This document shows positions 1 to 11,398 of a DNA stretch of 64,000 nucleotides, piece by piece. Both the position numbers and the translations under genes were made by a program. Each line of letters opens with the position of its first letter. Position 1 is the stretch's first letter. The notes below the pieces were generated by a model that had not been told where the DNA came from, did not search any database, and worked only from the letters and a program-made list of their open reading frames with translations. Source of the stretch: Aulostomus chinensis (lineage: Eukaryota; Chordata; Actinopteri; Syngnathiformes; Aulostomidae); assembly GCA_037954235.1 (NCBI GenBank), contig JBBMOA010000004.1, forward strand, positions 558,001 to 622,000. Direction: 5' to 3'.

Positions 1-443
1 AATCAGGGAAAGAGAGGTTTTGATCTTCACAGCTGCAACAACAAGTCTACGATGGGAACAGATGGTGCTGGCACGCGCTCAGACAGAAGATTCTGCAAAA
101 TAACACAAGATCAAAAATACACACTTGCACGCAGAAGCGATCACATGAGCACCTCCTTGTAACACATAAAACTGGAGAAGATAGTTAGATCGTTGGATTT
201 CTTGCCCCAACGCCAGGGACGACGCATCTGCGTATGCTGACTCCAGGATAGGGGAAGATGATCTCCAGAGCTCTGAATTCTTTCCTGTTAATCTGAATAA
301 ATTCTTTTGAACAAACTAGAAGGTGTCCTCTTCAGATTTTGAACAGCACAATATAGACTCTGTGGGTCCTTCTGATTAATTAATGATGACTTGTTGAAAA
401 ATTCCTACAGCAAGGACAAACGTCAGCTAGTCCTGACGGACCT
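1..443. other. No recognisable feature
   Basis: I see no long open frame, conserved protein motif, terminal repeat or clear simple repeat here. It is the left flank of the Harbinger remnant. The last 12 or so bases before that element (near 434-445) also match the outer flank of the second Harbinger copy at 58942-58953 in inverted orientation, so the true element end may lie slightly inside this stretch. Confidence 0.5.
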
Positions 444-905
444 GGGGCCTCATGTATCAACGCGGTTTATGCAAGAAAAACTTGCGTACACCAGGATCAA
501 CGCTCGCATTCAGATGTATCAACGCGAAAAATTCGGCGATTCTTGCGCTGTTTCACGCCAACTCTGGAGGTGCCGTAGAAGTTGACAGAAAGCCGATTCT
601 TGTGTTAAATGCACTTTGGTCCGTTGCCGACACCCTGTGGCGGTGTTTGGTAACTGACATTGTTTGATAACTGCACATACATCAGGCACAAAAAAGCCTT
701 CCAGCGGGAGATGGCAGACCGTTCCGGGGTGAGTCAGCCGGGCCATGCCCGGGTGGTGGAACTGATCATCCGCCTCTCCCGCAGGTACATTAAATTCCCT
801 TACTTTGCAGTTGAACAGGTCAATATTAAAGCGCAATTTGCAGCAATAGCCGGATTCTCTAATGACTGCACTCATGTTGCCATAAAAGCGCTGTCCTTGA
901 GGTGG
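444..905 (+). mobile_element. PIF/Harbinger DNA transposon remnant, left end plus transposase fragment
   Basis: The left end reads GGGGCCTCATGTATCAACGC (444-463). Its reverse complement, with one mismatch, closes the second copy at 58945. The next 200 bases align by eye with the reverse complement of about 58690-58925, so the two copies are one family in opposite orientation. A HARBI1-type transposase fragment follows (about 660-896). The right half and the other terminus are missing: similarity stops near 905. Harbinger elements move by a DDE transposase plus a Myb-like helper. This copy is certainly immobile by itself. Confidence 0.8.
660..896 (+). pseudogene. Harbinger (HARBI1-like) transposase fragment
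   Basis: The reading frame holds FQREMADRSGVSQ, then LSRRYIKFPYF, then VNIKAQFAAIAGFSN followed by DCTHVAIKA, which is the order seen in PIF/Harbinger nucleases. DCTH contains the first acidic catalytic residue of the DDE triad. Compared with the copy at 57123-57491, about five residues are missing between AGFSN and DCTH, plus part of the segment after SGVSQ. Only the middle of a protein that is usually about 350 residues remains. Both the N-terminal helical part and the later catalytic Asp/Glu are absent. It is a dead fragment, not the domesticated HARBI1 gene. Confidence 0.8.
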
Positions 906-1591
906 ACAACAAAGTTTTTCATATCATGACTAAAAACACTGAACCCATGTTTTGCTTCTCATTAACTAGAGGGCCCAAGACTGAATGATGATCTAACAAC
1001 GATGATTTTAACCTATATTTTAGCCTGCATGCAATTTTGTTTGTTTGTTTTTTAATTATTATTCTCTCTGGAGAAATAACATCAAATAATTTGAGTTTCT
1101 TTATGTCAGGCCCTGTCTCTGCTGCTAAGTGCAGCCACATGCTCTCTCTCATGGGAAACAACTGGTTGAGAATCCTGTATCATAAATTGAAGTAAATAAG
1201 CAAGTGTCATTGGGTATGCAGTTCTTTTAAAAGTTGGAATTTCACTTCCTTGATGAGGTGTACAGCCATATAGTCTGTTTAGTCTTGGTTTGCACTTTAC
1301 AGAGGAGCAGCAGGTATCAAACAATGATTGCTGGCAGTGTCCCTCCATCGTAACAAGGATATAAAGAATGTCAGAAAAAAGTTCAGAGATGACTCAAGTC
1401 CGGAACCAGACCAGAAGAAGCTTAAAATTACATCTAGATTCTACACAAGATAATAGTCTTCCATTTATTAGAATAACCTGGACACATGAATTTACACAGC
1501 GAAGGAAGAGAGGTGATGTTATGGTCAAATGGCTTAATGTCATTGAGAAAAGCAAATACAAGTGAAATAGCTGAAGTGGGGGCATACAGTA
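906..1591. other. No recognisable feature between Harbinger and EnSpm elements
   Basis: AT-rich sequence with short unsupported open frames on both strands. No protein motif, splice structure or repeat end was recognised. It ends at the CACTG terminus of the EnSpm element at 1592. Confidence 0.5.
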
Positions 1592-2984
1592 CACTGTAAA
1601 AAATGACTGTAAAATTGACATTAAAATATGTTAAATGCATACAGAAAAGCACTGTAAACCCATAAACATGTTTTTTGCTCAAATCACTGTTAACTTTTAT
1701 AAACTACCAAACAGAATGTTTTTGTTATATTTACAAAACTTATGTGAGTTAAATCAAATTTATTTGTTAAAGCTACAAATATTGATAACAAAAACAGATA
1801 AATATTGTAAAAATCACAACACAATAAATGTGTTAACTTAACATGCACTTACTGCAGAAAGTATAATTTTTGGCTGTTGTAATATATTTAAATCACTTCC
1901 TGTTGACTGATTTTAGGTAATGCATAGACTTTCGAAACTTATATTTGTTTTACAAAATACCAAGTGGACTGCCATCCATCCAATTTTATTGTATTCTGTG
2001 CTGTGACAATTAAGAATTATATCTATTGGACTCAGTAAGCAAGATATCACAAAACCCTCCACTGTAATATTAAACCAAGCCAAGTACAAAATACAAATAC
2101 TTTCCTCAAGAGGAGGTTTCTGAGACCCCCTTTTTTCCTCACTTCATGCAAGATCGAAAGACAGACTGAATGTACATAATATGTATTTATGACAGTTTGG
2201 AATAATTTTTTGAATAATTTGTATTTTGTGCTGCCCTGTCATGCCATTCTCTAAGTTTGCATTTGTTTGATGGCAGTTTCATCATATCTTTGTCTAATAC
2301 TACTCTAACTCTATTACATGACAGTTGATTTCCACAGGGAAACAGGAGGCAGACCCTGTGGGACTTTAAAGCAATGTAACAATTTTTCAACACTCAGAGT
2401 GAAAGTGGGGGAGAGGGGTAGTCACTACCGACTAGTGGCACAAGCCCTTCCATGCTACAGTTGGCCGACGACAGACAGTTCGTGGGAGCCATTTTGAAGG
2501 AGAGAAGTTTGGCGGCAAAACGCAATTTCAGAGAGATGGAACTTTTGATTACTTCAACACAATACTTCTACTTTTACTTTAGCGTATGACTACGGATTTA
2601 TGAGCGTTTTGGAAGTTTTCTAAAGTGTGCAGGGTAAGACTCCGTTTACTACTGTTTTCCACACATGAGGTAAATGTTTAGCCAAGAGTATGGTGCAAGC
2701 TGTGTTTCTTAGCTAGCACCTGACGAGTGAGACTTATACCACAATGATGCAAAGCATAGACATTTTTTTAGAGAAGTCGTGGCTGTTCGCTTGGACAATT
2801 TAAAGTTTGTATGGTGAGCTTTGCTTTAACTACTTTTTTTCTAGAAGTAACATATGCCCTCTGAATGTGGTGGTACACTTGGTGTAGCTTTGCTAATTGG
2901 CTACCAAGTCTGATAGCCTAGCTCAGTGGTTGATAATTCAGTTCAGTTCAGATGAAAAGCACAGGCCAGCAAGTTCTGTGAAAA

Positions 2985-3416
2985 ATGATCACCTGTGTGT
3001 TTTGTGGAAAGAAATTGGAATTTTTAAAAGCTTATGTTCTACATTGCAAAATACATAGGACTGAGCCGCGGTGTATTTTCAAATGTCTTGGCTCCGACTG
3101 TAGGCAAACATTTATCACCTACTCCTCTTTCAAGGTGCATTTTTATAGAGTGCATAATGTACAGGCACTGCAAGCTGCTAAGTCTGCTGTTGCAGATTTG
3201 AAATGTGCCATTTCATTGTGTACCCGCCATTTTCACACAGTGAAAGAGTTAATGTCTCACTTGAAGGTTCATATAGGAGAAGGCAGGCCAGTGCCATGTC
3301 CAGGAACAGGTTGTAAGCATGTGTTTACAAATAAATCTTGTTTTACTTCTCACATGTGTAGAAAGCATAAGACAGCATCAGTGACACATACAGGGAAAGT
3401 TGTCCTCAGCCCCTAA
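2985..3416 (+). pseudogene. EnSpm transposase N-terminal part: C2H2-type zinc-finger region
   Basis: A 143-residue open frame starts with MITCVFCGKKLEFLKAYVLH and contains four Cys/His clusters. They are near residues 4-24 (CVFC...HCKIH), 30-56 (CLGSDC...HFYRVH), 73-95 (CAISLC...HLKVH) and 104-129 (CPGTGC...HMCRKH). These look like C2H2 fingers that would bind DNA. In fish EnSpm elements a finger array of this kind precedes the transposase. The frame stops at 3416 and coding resemblance continues immediately downstream in another frame. I therefore read it as the amino end of the transposase, separated by a frameshift or unrecognised intron, and not as a host zinc-finger gene. Confidence 0.65.
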
Positions 3417-3423
3417 ATGTCAA

Positions 3424-4880
3424 TGTCAGCACATTTGATCCAGACCGGGCCATTCCAACAGCAAGTGCAGCCAGTGATATTTCAGAGATTGATAGTCAGT
3501 CATATCTAAGGAACTTTTACCTTAAATTGCAAGGACAGCTGCTTATCCCAGCCTCTACTATACAAACGACTGTGGAGGAAATGCAAACTGTGTATGTGTT
3601 AGGTCAAGCCTACACATTAAATAAAGTAACTAAATTCTACAAAATATGAACCTTCCAGACGAAGCAGTCACTAAAATCTGTGACTGTATCAAAGAGTCAG
3701 ATTTGTTCTCTGCGTGTCACCAGGGGCAATTAAGAACAACATACTCCAGAAATCAAACATTCACAAAGATTTTGAATTACACAGCAGCCAAAAAAGTGGA
3801 ATTGGGAATGGATGAAAAAATGACAAAAAAAATATGCTTACTACGAACCATTGGCAGAAACTCTTAAGAACTATTTCAGTCACATTTATGGACAAATGCA
3901 CAGCCAGAACTGTTTGGAGATCCGGATCCTGAGATTTTCACTGATTTGTATGATGAACACAATTTCAAATGTCAGCAGTTCTTTCGAGAAAACCCTGAAA
4001 GCCTCAAACTTATTTTGTATCAGGATTCATTTGAAATTGTAAATCCCCTTGTATCTGCGAAAAAGACACACAAAGTTCTTGCAGTCTATCTGTCATTAGC
4101 AAATATGCCCATTCATTTGCGTTCCAGTATTGATAATATGTTTTTAGTCTTCGTGTGTGTGAAAAATGACTTCAAGCATTTTGGAGCAGCTAAAGTTTTC
4201 TCTGAGTTGTTGTCCATTCTGAAATCCTTGGAGACAGAGGGAATAACTGTAGATGGAAAAACAGTCAAGGGTGGTCTTTATTGCATTGCAGGGGATAACT
4301 TAGGTTCTCATTGCATAGGAGGCTTTACGGAGAACGTCAGCCGCTCTCAATATTTCTGCAGGTTCTGTGAAATCACAAAAAGGGAGTTTGAGGCTGATCC
4401 TAATGCCTGTGGACCTCCATGCACCCCAGAGACATATGACACAGCTGTTGCTGATCTCCTCACTGAAAACATCCAAGAAATCAGAGGAATAAAGGTAAAC
4501 TCTGTCTTTAATACTGTCAAGTCTTTTCACGTAGCCCAGCCTGGGCAACCTCCTTGTTTAGGTCATGACCTATTTGAAGGAGTGCTGTCATATGATCTTG
4601 CACTGTACCTCAAGAACATGATAAAAAAGTAAAAGTGGTTCACATACTCCCTCTTAAACAGACGCATCAAGCAATTTAAATATAGTATGTTCAGAAGCGC
4701 TGACAAAGCCATCTACTGTTAATCCTGAAGGAGGTAAATTGTCAGGGCAGCCATTCTAAACTGGAACCCTTTGAGATTAGTTCCAGTGTTAATTTGGGAC
4801 AAAGTTCAAAACTATGAAGATGAGGTTTGGCACTACTACTGCAAGTAACATATTGCTGTGCATTTTATTCCAACCTATAC
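3424..4880 (+). pseudogene. EnSpm/CACTA transposase, broken in several frames
   Basis: Similarity runs through successive frames: NVSTFDPDRAIPTA (about 3417-3645), then MNLPDEAV (3646-3830), then a 228-residue frame (3946-4632), then WFTYSLLNRRIKQF and further pieces to about 4880. Conserved blocks include YQDSFEIVNPL with the first acidic residue, GDNLGSHCIGGF, a CRFC motif, and GHDLFEGV near the end of the long frame. These match the DDE-type transposase of fish EnSpm elements, which cuts and rejoins at the CACTG termini. Breaks occur near 3647, 3840-3900 and 4630. The C-terminal part is degraded and then lost next to the SINE insertion at 5040. It is not functional as read. Confidence 0.7.
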
Positions 4881-5039
4881 AGTGACACTATTAAACATGC
4901 AGTAAGGAGTTGGCCTTTTCAGAAAGCAACACAACAGTTACTACAGGCATTCAGTACAAGGGTAGACTATAAAAAAGGACAGTGTAATGCCCTTTATTTA
5001 CACACACAGCCCCAATTTTTCCAGTTTAACCGTGATAAG

Positions 5040-5426
5040 CTATACCATCCATCGTCATCTTCCGCTCATTCCTTACTAGTGAGGGTCGGGGGGGGTTGGG
5101 GGCTGGAGCTTATCCCAACGTCTTTGGGCAAGAGGTGGGGTTCACCCTGGACAGGTCGCCACTCCATCGCAGGGTCAACATACAGAGACAAACAACCATT
5201 CACACTCACATTCATACCTACAGTCCATTTAGAGTATCAATCAGCCTAGTTCCCAAATTGCATGTCTTTGGACTGTGGGAGGAAGTAGGAGTACCAGAGA
5301 GAACCCACACAGGCACGGGGAGAACATGCAAACTCCACACAGAAAGATCCCACGCCCGAGCTGGGCCCGAACTTTCTTGCTGTGAGGCCTCAGCGATAGC
5401 CACTACACCACCGTGCAGTCTGGAAA
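5040..5426 (-). mobile_element. tRNA-like SINE-type repeat, inserted in the EnSpm element
   Basis: Read on the minus strand, this is the fish repeat that begins near TGGTGTAGTGGCTATCGCTG, continues through a GAGAACCCACGC-like segment, and ends with GGAATGAGCGGAAGATGATG. The same family occurs at 16256-16606, 41185-41512 and 57989-58352. The head resembles a tRNA with internal A and B boxes, so mobilisation by a LINE is likely. The open frames on both strands here are by-products of the repeat and do not encode a known protein. Confidence 0.75.
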
Positions 5427-5897
5427 AACTATACCAATTGAGCTTCTGTTTGTATTGTGTTGTAGTTCTTTATTTTCACCAACGGAGGGCACATCAGTCA
5501 CAAACACAGCGCCACTGGCGGTCTGAGTTGCCTTGGGGGTTTTTTTTTTGCTCGTTTTTCCTTCCTTTTTTCACTGATGCCGATGGGAGCAGACAGGCTA
5601 CAGCTAAGAGAGAGCAATAAGTGTTTAAAGAAAGATAAACTAAATGAAAGTGGATAAAAACTATTTTTGTTGAAAGGCATCGATTCTGAGAAGTATCCGC
5701 ATCGTGAGGAGTATGTTTTTGGGTTGTGAACATCACCGTTAATCTGTTTTTGTGGAGGGAAAACTCCGGTGAGTAAAAGCTATTAGCGTTTAGCATAGCA
5801 TGTTAACAGCTGCCGACCATGGCTGGTTGCTCACGAAATACATGGATATATCATTAGTTATGTTGTCATGATTCTTTTTCTTCTTCTTTACCAACCG

Positions 5898-5947
<50 letters not shown>

Positions 5948-8401
5948 AGAATGTGTGTTTATTTTGTACTTCTGTGTAGAAAATGTGCTAATTGAACCGT
6001 TGCTATTGTAAAATGCTAGCTAAAGCTACAAAGCTAGTGGAGTTAATGTTTTGTGCTAAAACACGCAGCAGTGTGCAGCTGAGTATTACTGAGAGACAGT
6101 TACTTGATTCGTTTTTTTTCTCAAACATGATTCAGATGTGATTCAGTTCATGATTTATGTGCATTATGTGGCGGTAAAGGCTTAAAACAGCTAAAAGTAG
6201 TTAAAAACAATTCATATACACCATTTTGTGTGTGTTGGCTTTTAAAAGTTCATTTTATAGCTGTTAATGATACATTGTCAAAATTGAGTGGTTCATCTTC
6301 ATTGATTTAAGAAAGAAAGGATAAATACTGTACAGTTGATTTAAGAAGATGTTTGGAAAGAGATAATTAATGGATCTAAAAAACTGCTGCTCTATGCAGG
6401 TTTTTTTTTTTATATATATGAACGATTCCGATGTCGAGCCAGAGCCCGAACCAGTGAGACGTGGAGCAGGGAACGGGCTTACATGCGTGGAGGGTGTAAT
6501 GACGAAGGTCGAGATCACATTGTATCACATCATACAGATAAGAGACAAAAGTCACACTACCCGGGTAAATGAGTGACACACACTGACTCTGGACAAACTG
6601 GACACTGACTGTTTTGGACATTTGACTATTTTTGGACTCATTCATTTATCATTTTGGGCCCATTTTTCTATTTTATTTGCACTTTGAATATTATATCTCT
6701 TGCTGAGAAATTGTTTTGTGGTTATTTACAACTAAGGTTGTTATATGTAAATTGATGGTGAATTTTGAGTGATAACTGTTTTTGAAATACCAAGAAGTAC
6801 ACAGTAGTCGGTCGTAGCTGTTTTTTTTTATTTGTTGAAATTGAAGAGAAGCTTTCCTGCCAATAAATATATTCTTGTTACGCTTTCCTTTCAGAACCGT
6901 TGTCCTTGTCACATTTATCCTCCCTGAGCGAAACTATATCTTCTGATCTCGCCCAAAATTACAAGAAGTGACATTAACTTTAGTGTCATTGTCACATAGA
7001 ACGTGTTACATCAGTTTCTTGTGTACAGAAATGAGGCGTGTATAGAGTTTGGTGAACTTATACTCATTTTAACCTCTTCCACTCACAGCATATTTTCAGG
7101 AAAAAACGCCTAAAAAGACATACCCATAGTAAATGTGTAATTACTACACTTTACTAAAGGTTATATGCATGTTCTTGGTGTCCTTGGACATCCAGGGACT
7201 TCAGAGAATGTGTTCCAAGTGTCAGAAGTGTTGTATCTGTCATTAAGCCTGAGTAAATTGGAATAAACCAGAGGAAAAATTACGTTTTTTTACTCTCGCC
7301 AAAATATTTTATTTTTTTGACAGAGGAAAACACTATGCCAGCAATGATTTCATGCACCCAGACACCACTGATTAGCTTCATCCACTCCTTGACCACAAAT
7401 TTACCAAAGTTGATAGAATTTGGGCTAACAGTGAAGCCTACATCAAGGATTTTGTAAGGATACACCCTGGCGATAACTCAATTTTCAAATTGTGCCAAAG
7501 GAATTATTTTCTACCTCTGATGAAAACTGGCTCCAAATTACAATGAATTTTAATTTTAGTTGTCTACTACTAACTATTGGAGCTTTTGGCTTTTGTTCAG
7601 CGGTCTGCCTTCGTCTGTGGGGCGCTGCGTGTAAAAGACGGCGAGAGCGCATAGTTTGTGCAGGTTTTACACTCAAAGTTTTACGTAGCTGGGATTTGTA
7701 GTTCTTGGAATGGTAGGTGTCGATCGATTCAGTAGCTTCTCCCCTTTCCAAAGACTACAAACACTGCCGTAAAGAAGTCGTCTACGTGACACTATTCAAC
7801 TTTGATTCCGCTGTGGTCACAAAATTTAGATGTCCCGATTTCGTACCAAAACAGATTAAAATCACCATAAAAAGGTAACGTTTGCATTAAAACAGACACC
7901 CGACCCTGTTTTATGAGCATGAGAGTCCAAACTTTGATTGAAAATTGAAAAGTAAACATTGCCGTCAAATTTCAGTACATTTTTACAGCGCCCAATTACA
8001 TTCAGCGTTTTTCGGCCCGGCGGCGGTCCGATCGGGCCATAAGGGTTAATTAAAAAATGACACATCTGTATATGTTTTTCTGGATGTCCACAAAGGAACC
8101 TTTCTTTCAGAGTATCATCTGTATTTTGTGTCAAAAGACAGTCTCATATTAAGGTGCATTAGCATCAATGATCTGCCTGATTTCTATCCTTTGGTATCAC
8201 ACATTCTTGATGGATACCAAATAGTTCCACTGAAACACAGTATTGTTGAAAAATAATCGTATGGGCTCCCTTGTTACTGTAAATAGTTTGACATTTATAT
8301 GTATAACTGTTAAAAGATGCATGTCAACAAGGTTTTCTGTTTTATGCATGATCTGTATATATTTTTTTCTCTTCTTTTGGATATGGCACTTCTGTTTTAG
8401 T
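5427..8401. other. EnSpm interior between its two genes, noncoding as read
   Basis: This stretch lies inside the EnSpm element between the transposase remnant and the second gene. It has a T-rich run at 5539-5549, an (AT)22 microsatellite at 5901-5944 and AT-rich sequence throughout. Short open frames near 6370-6576 and 7492-7701 have no motif I recognise. Untranslated exons and introns of the element's genes may lie here but I cannot place them. Confidence 0.5.
5901..5944. repeat. (AT)22 microsatellite
   Basis: Uninterrupted AT dinucleotides, 44 bases, within the EnSpm interior. It probably varies in length between individuals. Confidence 0.95.
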
Positions 8402-8616
8402 ACAGATATGGGTGACCCAGGGCCAATGTTTCTAGATGGCGCCATCACAGAGGTCCTGCCAGAACTTTCCGCAGCAAACAAAAACATCCTACAAGAACAC
8501 TTGCAGTCCATTGGAGTGGAGACGTGATGATCTTCAGTTTGTTACGGAGGTCGACTTGATGACTGTACTAAGACCTGTACAGGCCAGAAAACTTCTTTCT
8601 GTCTGGAAACAGAAAT

Positions 8617-8762
8617 GTAAGTAAACATGCCAAACCTTTATTCACAACTGAATAAATACTGTATTTACCGGTAATGTCTTTAAACAAAAGCCAACATGCA
8701 TATTGTGCAATATTGTATTGTGTGACTTCTTAATCTTATTTCTTCTTGTTTTCCATTTAAAG
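8617..8762 (+). other. Probable intron in the second EnSpm gene
   Basis: The donor GTAAGT at 8617 is a perfect consensus. The acceptor is preceded by a pyrimidine-rich tract (TTCTTCTTGTTTTCC) and ends in AG at 8761-8762. Joining the flanks keeps one reading frame from the VRPVQARKLL-like block into the serine-rich linker before GWDDFEIP. Intron size is 146 bases. Confidence 0.7.
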
Positions 8763-9450
8763 ACCATTGTTCTCCTCAATCACTGTCATCGCCCCGAAGT
8801 TCATTATCAACGTCAGTGTCCTCCAGCCCAGGGCTTGACATAGGGTGGGATGATTTTGAAATTCCTAGGCGAAAGTTCCCTGAGGAATTGATTCATTGTT
8901 TGGAAAGAGGAAAGAGACCAGGTCCAAAACTGAGGAAGCAAATGGTCCGGATTGTTGCAACCGAGACGATGGGGAAAAGCAATCTCGTTGGTAAAAAAAC
9001 ATGCAACTGTTGTTGCAAAAAAAATGGTGGCGAAATATCCCCGTTCAATGCAAGACGTTATAGAAGGAGATATAGTTGGAGCAGGCTACCATTCTCTTGT
9101 CAAGCAGCTGCAAAACAGAATTGAAAACGCTAGGCGCACTTCAACACCCAAATTAAGAAAAAGAAGACATCCTTCTGACTCAGAACAGACAGACGAGATG
9201 CCACAAGAGGAGAGAGCAGCAATGCAAGACACATATGGATGTGTGCGCTGGAACGTCAAGTTTCTGCCCCTCGAAGAAACTCGGGAGAGCCAGGAACAAA
9301 AATTGGAAAAGCTGAAGATGATGTTCCAACCATCTGATGGCAACCCAGACGACATAAAATGTCTCATTAAGTCCACCTATTACACACAGCGCCAACATGT
9401 CAATCAGGGCAAAAGTATCAAGTGGCTTAGAGAGGAGTGGCCATTTTTGT

Positions 9451-9470
9451 TTGAGGAACTTTGAGGAACT
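9451..9470 (+). repeat. 10-bp tandem duplication that breaks the reading frame
   Basis: TTGAGGAACT occurs twice in a row (9451-9460 and 9461-9470). With both copies present the frame ends in a stop right after PFLFEEL. The downstream part of the same protein family (LFKELTGVDLKESF) is open in another frame. The duplication length is not a multiple of three, so it accounts exactly for the shift. Confidence 0.85.
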
Positions 9471-9783
9471 CCTCTTCAAGGAACTTACTGGGGTTGACCT
9501 CAAAGAAAGTTTCTCAAGAAATTTGGATTCGAAGGGGCAAAGGCTTCTCAACTATATGACCACAGTATGTGTCCTCAAGAACAGGAAGGTGCTGACTTAT
9601 GCAAGAATTCAGAAAGCCTGGGGACCAGAGAGTGGCTCCTCTGAGGACGTAAAAGAGATGCTCCTCCTGCTTCTTAGCTACTTTAATGAGAAGGAGGAGT
9701 CCTTGTTGTACTATGTGGATCACAACCCTCGAGTCCTCACCCTGATCCAGGACATCTCGGACCACGAGTGGCGTGCGAATTAA

Positions 9784-10592
9784 TCAGACTCCTTCTGTGG
9801 ACAGGTTTGGGCATTTTTTTTGTTTGTTTTAAGAGCTAAGTTGTATGATCTAAATGATCTACTGTTTGAATCTGTTTGCTGTTTTGGGCATGGCACATCA
9901 TTTTGCTAATGTGACACGTTCAAAGAGGCTAATCGGTTTGAGTAGTCAACTTGAAATGCCTGTTACTGCCCTTTGAGATCACTTTTATTTGCACTAATGC
10001 CATTGAAAGGTGTTTTGATCTGTGAAAATTTCAAGTATTAGTTTGAGTTTTGGACTTGTCTTACTGAGATGGATCAGAGTAAAAGAAGGGGGGGTGATTC
10101 CAATTTATTCTCTCTGTCTCTGAGTTTTTTTACTTTACTTGTGGACATGCAATGTTTCAGGTCTCTGTTAATGGCAGATAATTAACTTTTCAAAAGGGAT
10201 ATTTTCCTCTCTTTTTTAAGACTGTGTAAGTGACTTTTACATCATAATGTTATTAAAATACAAAGATTTACTGTTGTACTAACACTTAAAACTATTTTTT
10301 TGTGGAGTATTTCCCTGTGTATTTTACCATTTATCAATTCAGAAAACACAGTTAATACTAGTAAGAAATACAGGAAATTGTCTATTTAAACATAATACCT
10401 TAACGCTAAATCAGCAATATATTTTTGTTGACTTTACAGTATTTCAATGTGAATTCAGTGTGATTTCATTCACTGTATATCAATTCACGTTTTGTCAGTA
10501 AAGTGAAATACTGTGCTGCTGTATTTTTTACAGTAATTCACTGGTAACTACAGCTGCCAGCGAATTACTGTAAAAACTTTTTTTTTACAGTG
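9784..10592 (+). repeat. EnSpm 3' subterminal region with repeated ACTGTAAA/TTTACAGT motifs
   Basis: After the second gene the sequence is noncoding and AT-rich. From about 10430 it carries several TTTACAGT or ACTGTAAA units (10434-10441, 10528-10535, 10566-10573, 10584-10591) leading to the terminal CAGTG. Dense subterminal motif repeats are the usual transposase-binding platform of CACTA elements. Confidence 0.6.
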
Positions 10593-10735
10593 CAAATACA
10601 GGAGCTGTCATAGGTCATATGAATGAATGCATGAGGCAATGCATGAGGAAGGGCTTCAGGAATCTGATTGTGAAAAAAAAACTAAAAAACTGGAGAGGAT
10701 ATGACGTTGCTCCCAACTGTAAGAGTCATATGTAA

Positions 10736-11398
10736 TCCAGCAAGATAGCCTTGCAACCAATAGGAAAGCCCTCCGTAAAACTAGAGCAGCCAACTACTCA
10801 GCATTAATAGAGGAACACAAGCACAATACCAGGTTTCACAGCTCTACTGAGCCAAGTATTCCCGTTTTCCTCAGTAGCAATGACTTCTTGAACTTTTTTA
10901 ATGACAAAATTCTACTTACTAAAGAGAAAATTCTTCTCCTGCCTTCAGCTGGCACCACTTCATCTATAACCTTAGGAACCTTAGAGGCAGCTGGAGGCCT
11001 AGACATATACCTCTATAGCTTTTCTCCAATTGATCTTCACAAATTTAGGACAATAATTTCCTCCTCTAAACCATCCACCTGCCGTCTAGACCCAATCCCA
11101 CTTATGCTGCTTAAATACTCTTTACCCTTCATCAGTGGTCTGTCCCCGCTCTCCTGCTCTCTTTTCCTCCAACCAAACAAAGCAGGCCGTCCCCATTGAG
11201 CCTGGATCTACCCAACATTCATGCCTGTTAAAAGGAAGGTTTTGTCACCACTGTTGCAGGATGTGTTTGCTCATGGAGAATTGTTGGGTGGAAATTCATT
11301 GAAAGAGTGTGGTACTAGTCCTTCTCTACTTGTAAAGTGTCATGAGATAACTTTGTTGTAATTAGGCAGTATACAAATAAAATTGGCTTGACTTGACT
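10736..11398 (+). mobile_element. L2-clade LINE remnant with internal deletion
   Basis: From about 10736 the sequence follows the region between endonuclease and reverse transcriptase found in the copy at 19850-20290. The frame 10888-11199 contains DKILLTKEKILLLPSAG and SSSKPSTCRLDPIPL. It then jumps directly to the L2 3' untranslated region (GCCTGTTAAAAGGAAGGTTT near 11224) and the family 3' end AAATAAAATTGGCTTGACTT at about 11396. The whole reverse transcriptase is absent. L2 LINEs move by target-primed reverse transcription. This copy cannot. Confidence 0.75.

Larger units (their letters stand above)
8402..9783 (+). pseudogene. Second EnSpm-associated protein, spliced, with frameshifts
   Basis: An AG acceptor just before 8402 is followed by ATG at 8408 (MGDPGPMFLDGAITEV). 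The N-terminal block LQEHLQSIGV...VTEVDLMTVLRPVQARKLL resembles a helical, possibly SAM-like, segment. After an intron (8617-8762) come GWDDFEIPRRKFPEELI and GKRPGPKLRKQMVRIV. These are followed by AKKMVAKYPRSMQDVI, GAGYHSLVKQLQNRIENARR and an acidic linker, then the C-terminal block KELTGVDLKESF...LYYVDHNPRVLTLIQDI. I know this architecture as a protein that accompanies fish EnSpm elements, with unknown biochemical role. Frame changes occur near 8525, near 8985 and at 9451-9470. The reading ends at the stop at 9781-9783. Confidence 0.65.
1592..10592 (+). mobile_element. EnSpm/CACTA DNA transposon, about 9 kb
   Basis: The left end is CACTGTAAAAAATGACTGTA from 1592. The right end is TTTTTTTTACAGTG, finishing at 10592. 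CACTG...CAGTG ends are typical of animal CACTA elements. Both subterminal zones contain further ACTGTAAA-like motifs, as expected for binding sites of this superfamily. The interior carries, on the same strand, a zinc-finger plus transposase gene (2985-4880) and a second spliced gene (8402-9783). No convincing 2-3 bp target duplication is visible (GTA left, CAA right). A SINE-type repeat has inserted at 5040-5426. Both genes are broken by frameshifts, so the copy is not autonomous now. The assignment rests on termini plus transposase motifs. Confidence 0.75.

Noticed and set aside
2985..3416. Host C2H2 zinc-finger gene
   Set aside because: It lies inside the EnSpm element, directly upstream of the transposase text on the same strand, and ends by a frame break. 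The transposase N-terminus explains it better.
6370..6576. Acidic 68-residue frame (DSDVEPEPEP) as the start of a piggyBac transposase
   Set aside because: The acidic motif is short and no piggyBac catalytic text follows in any frame.
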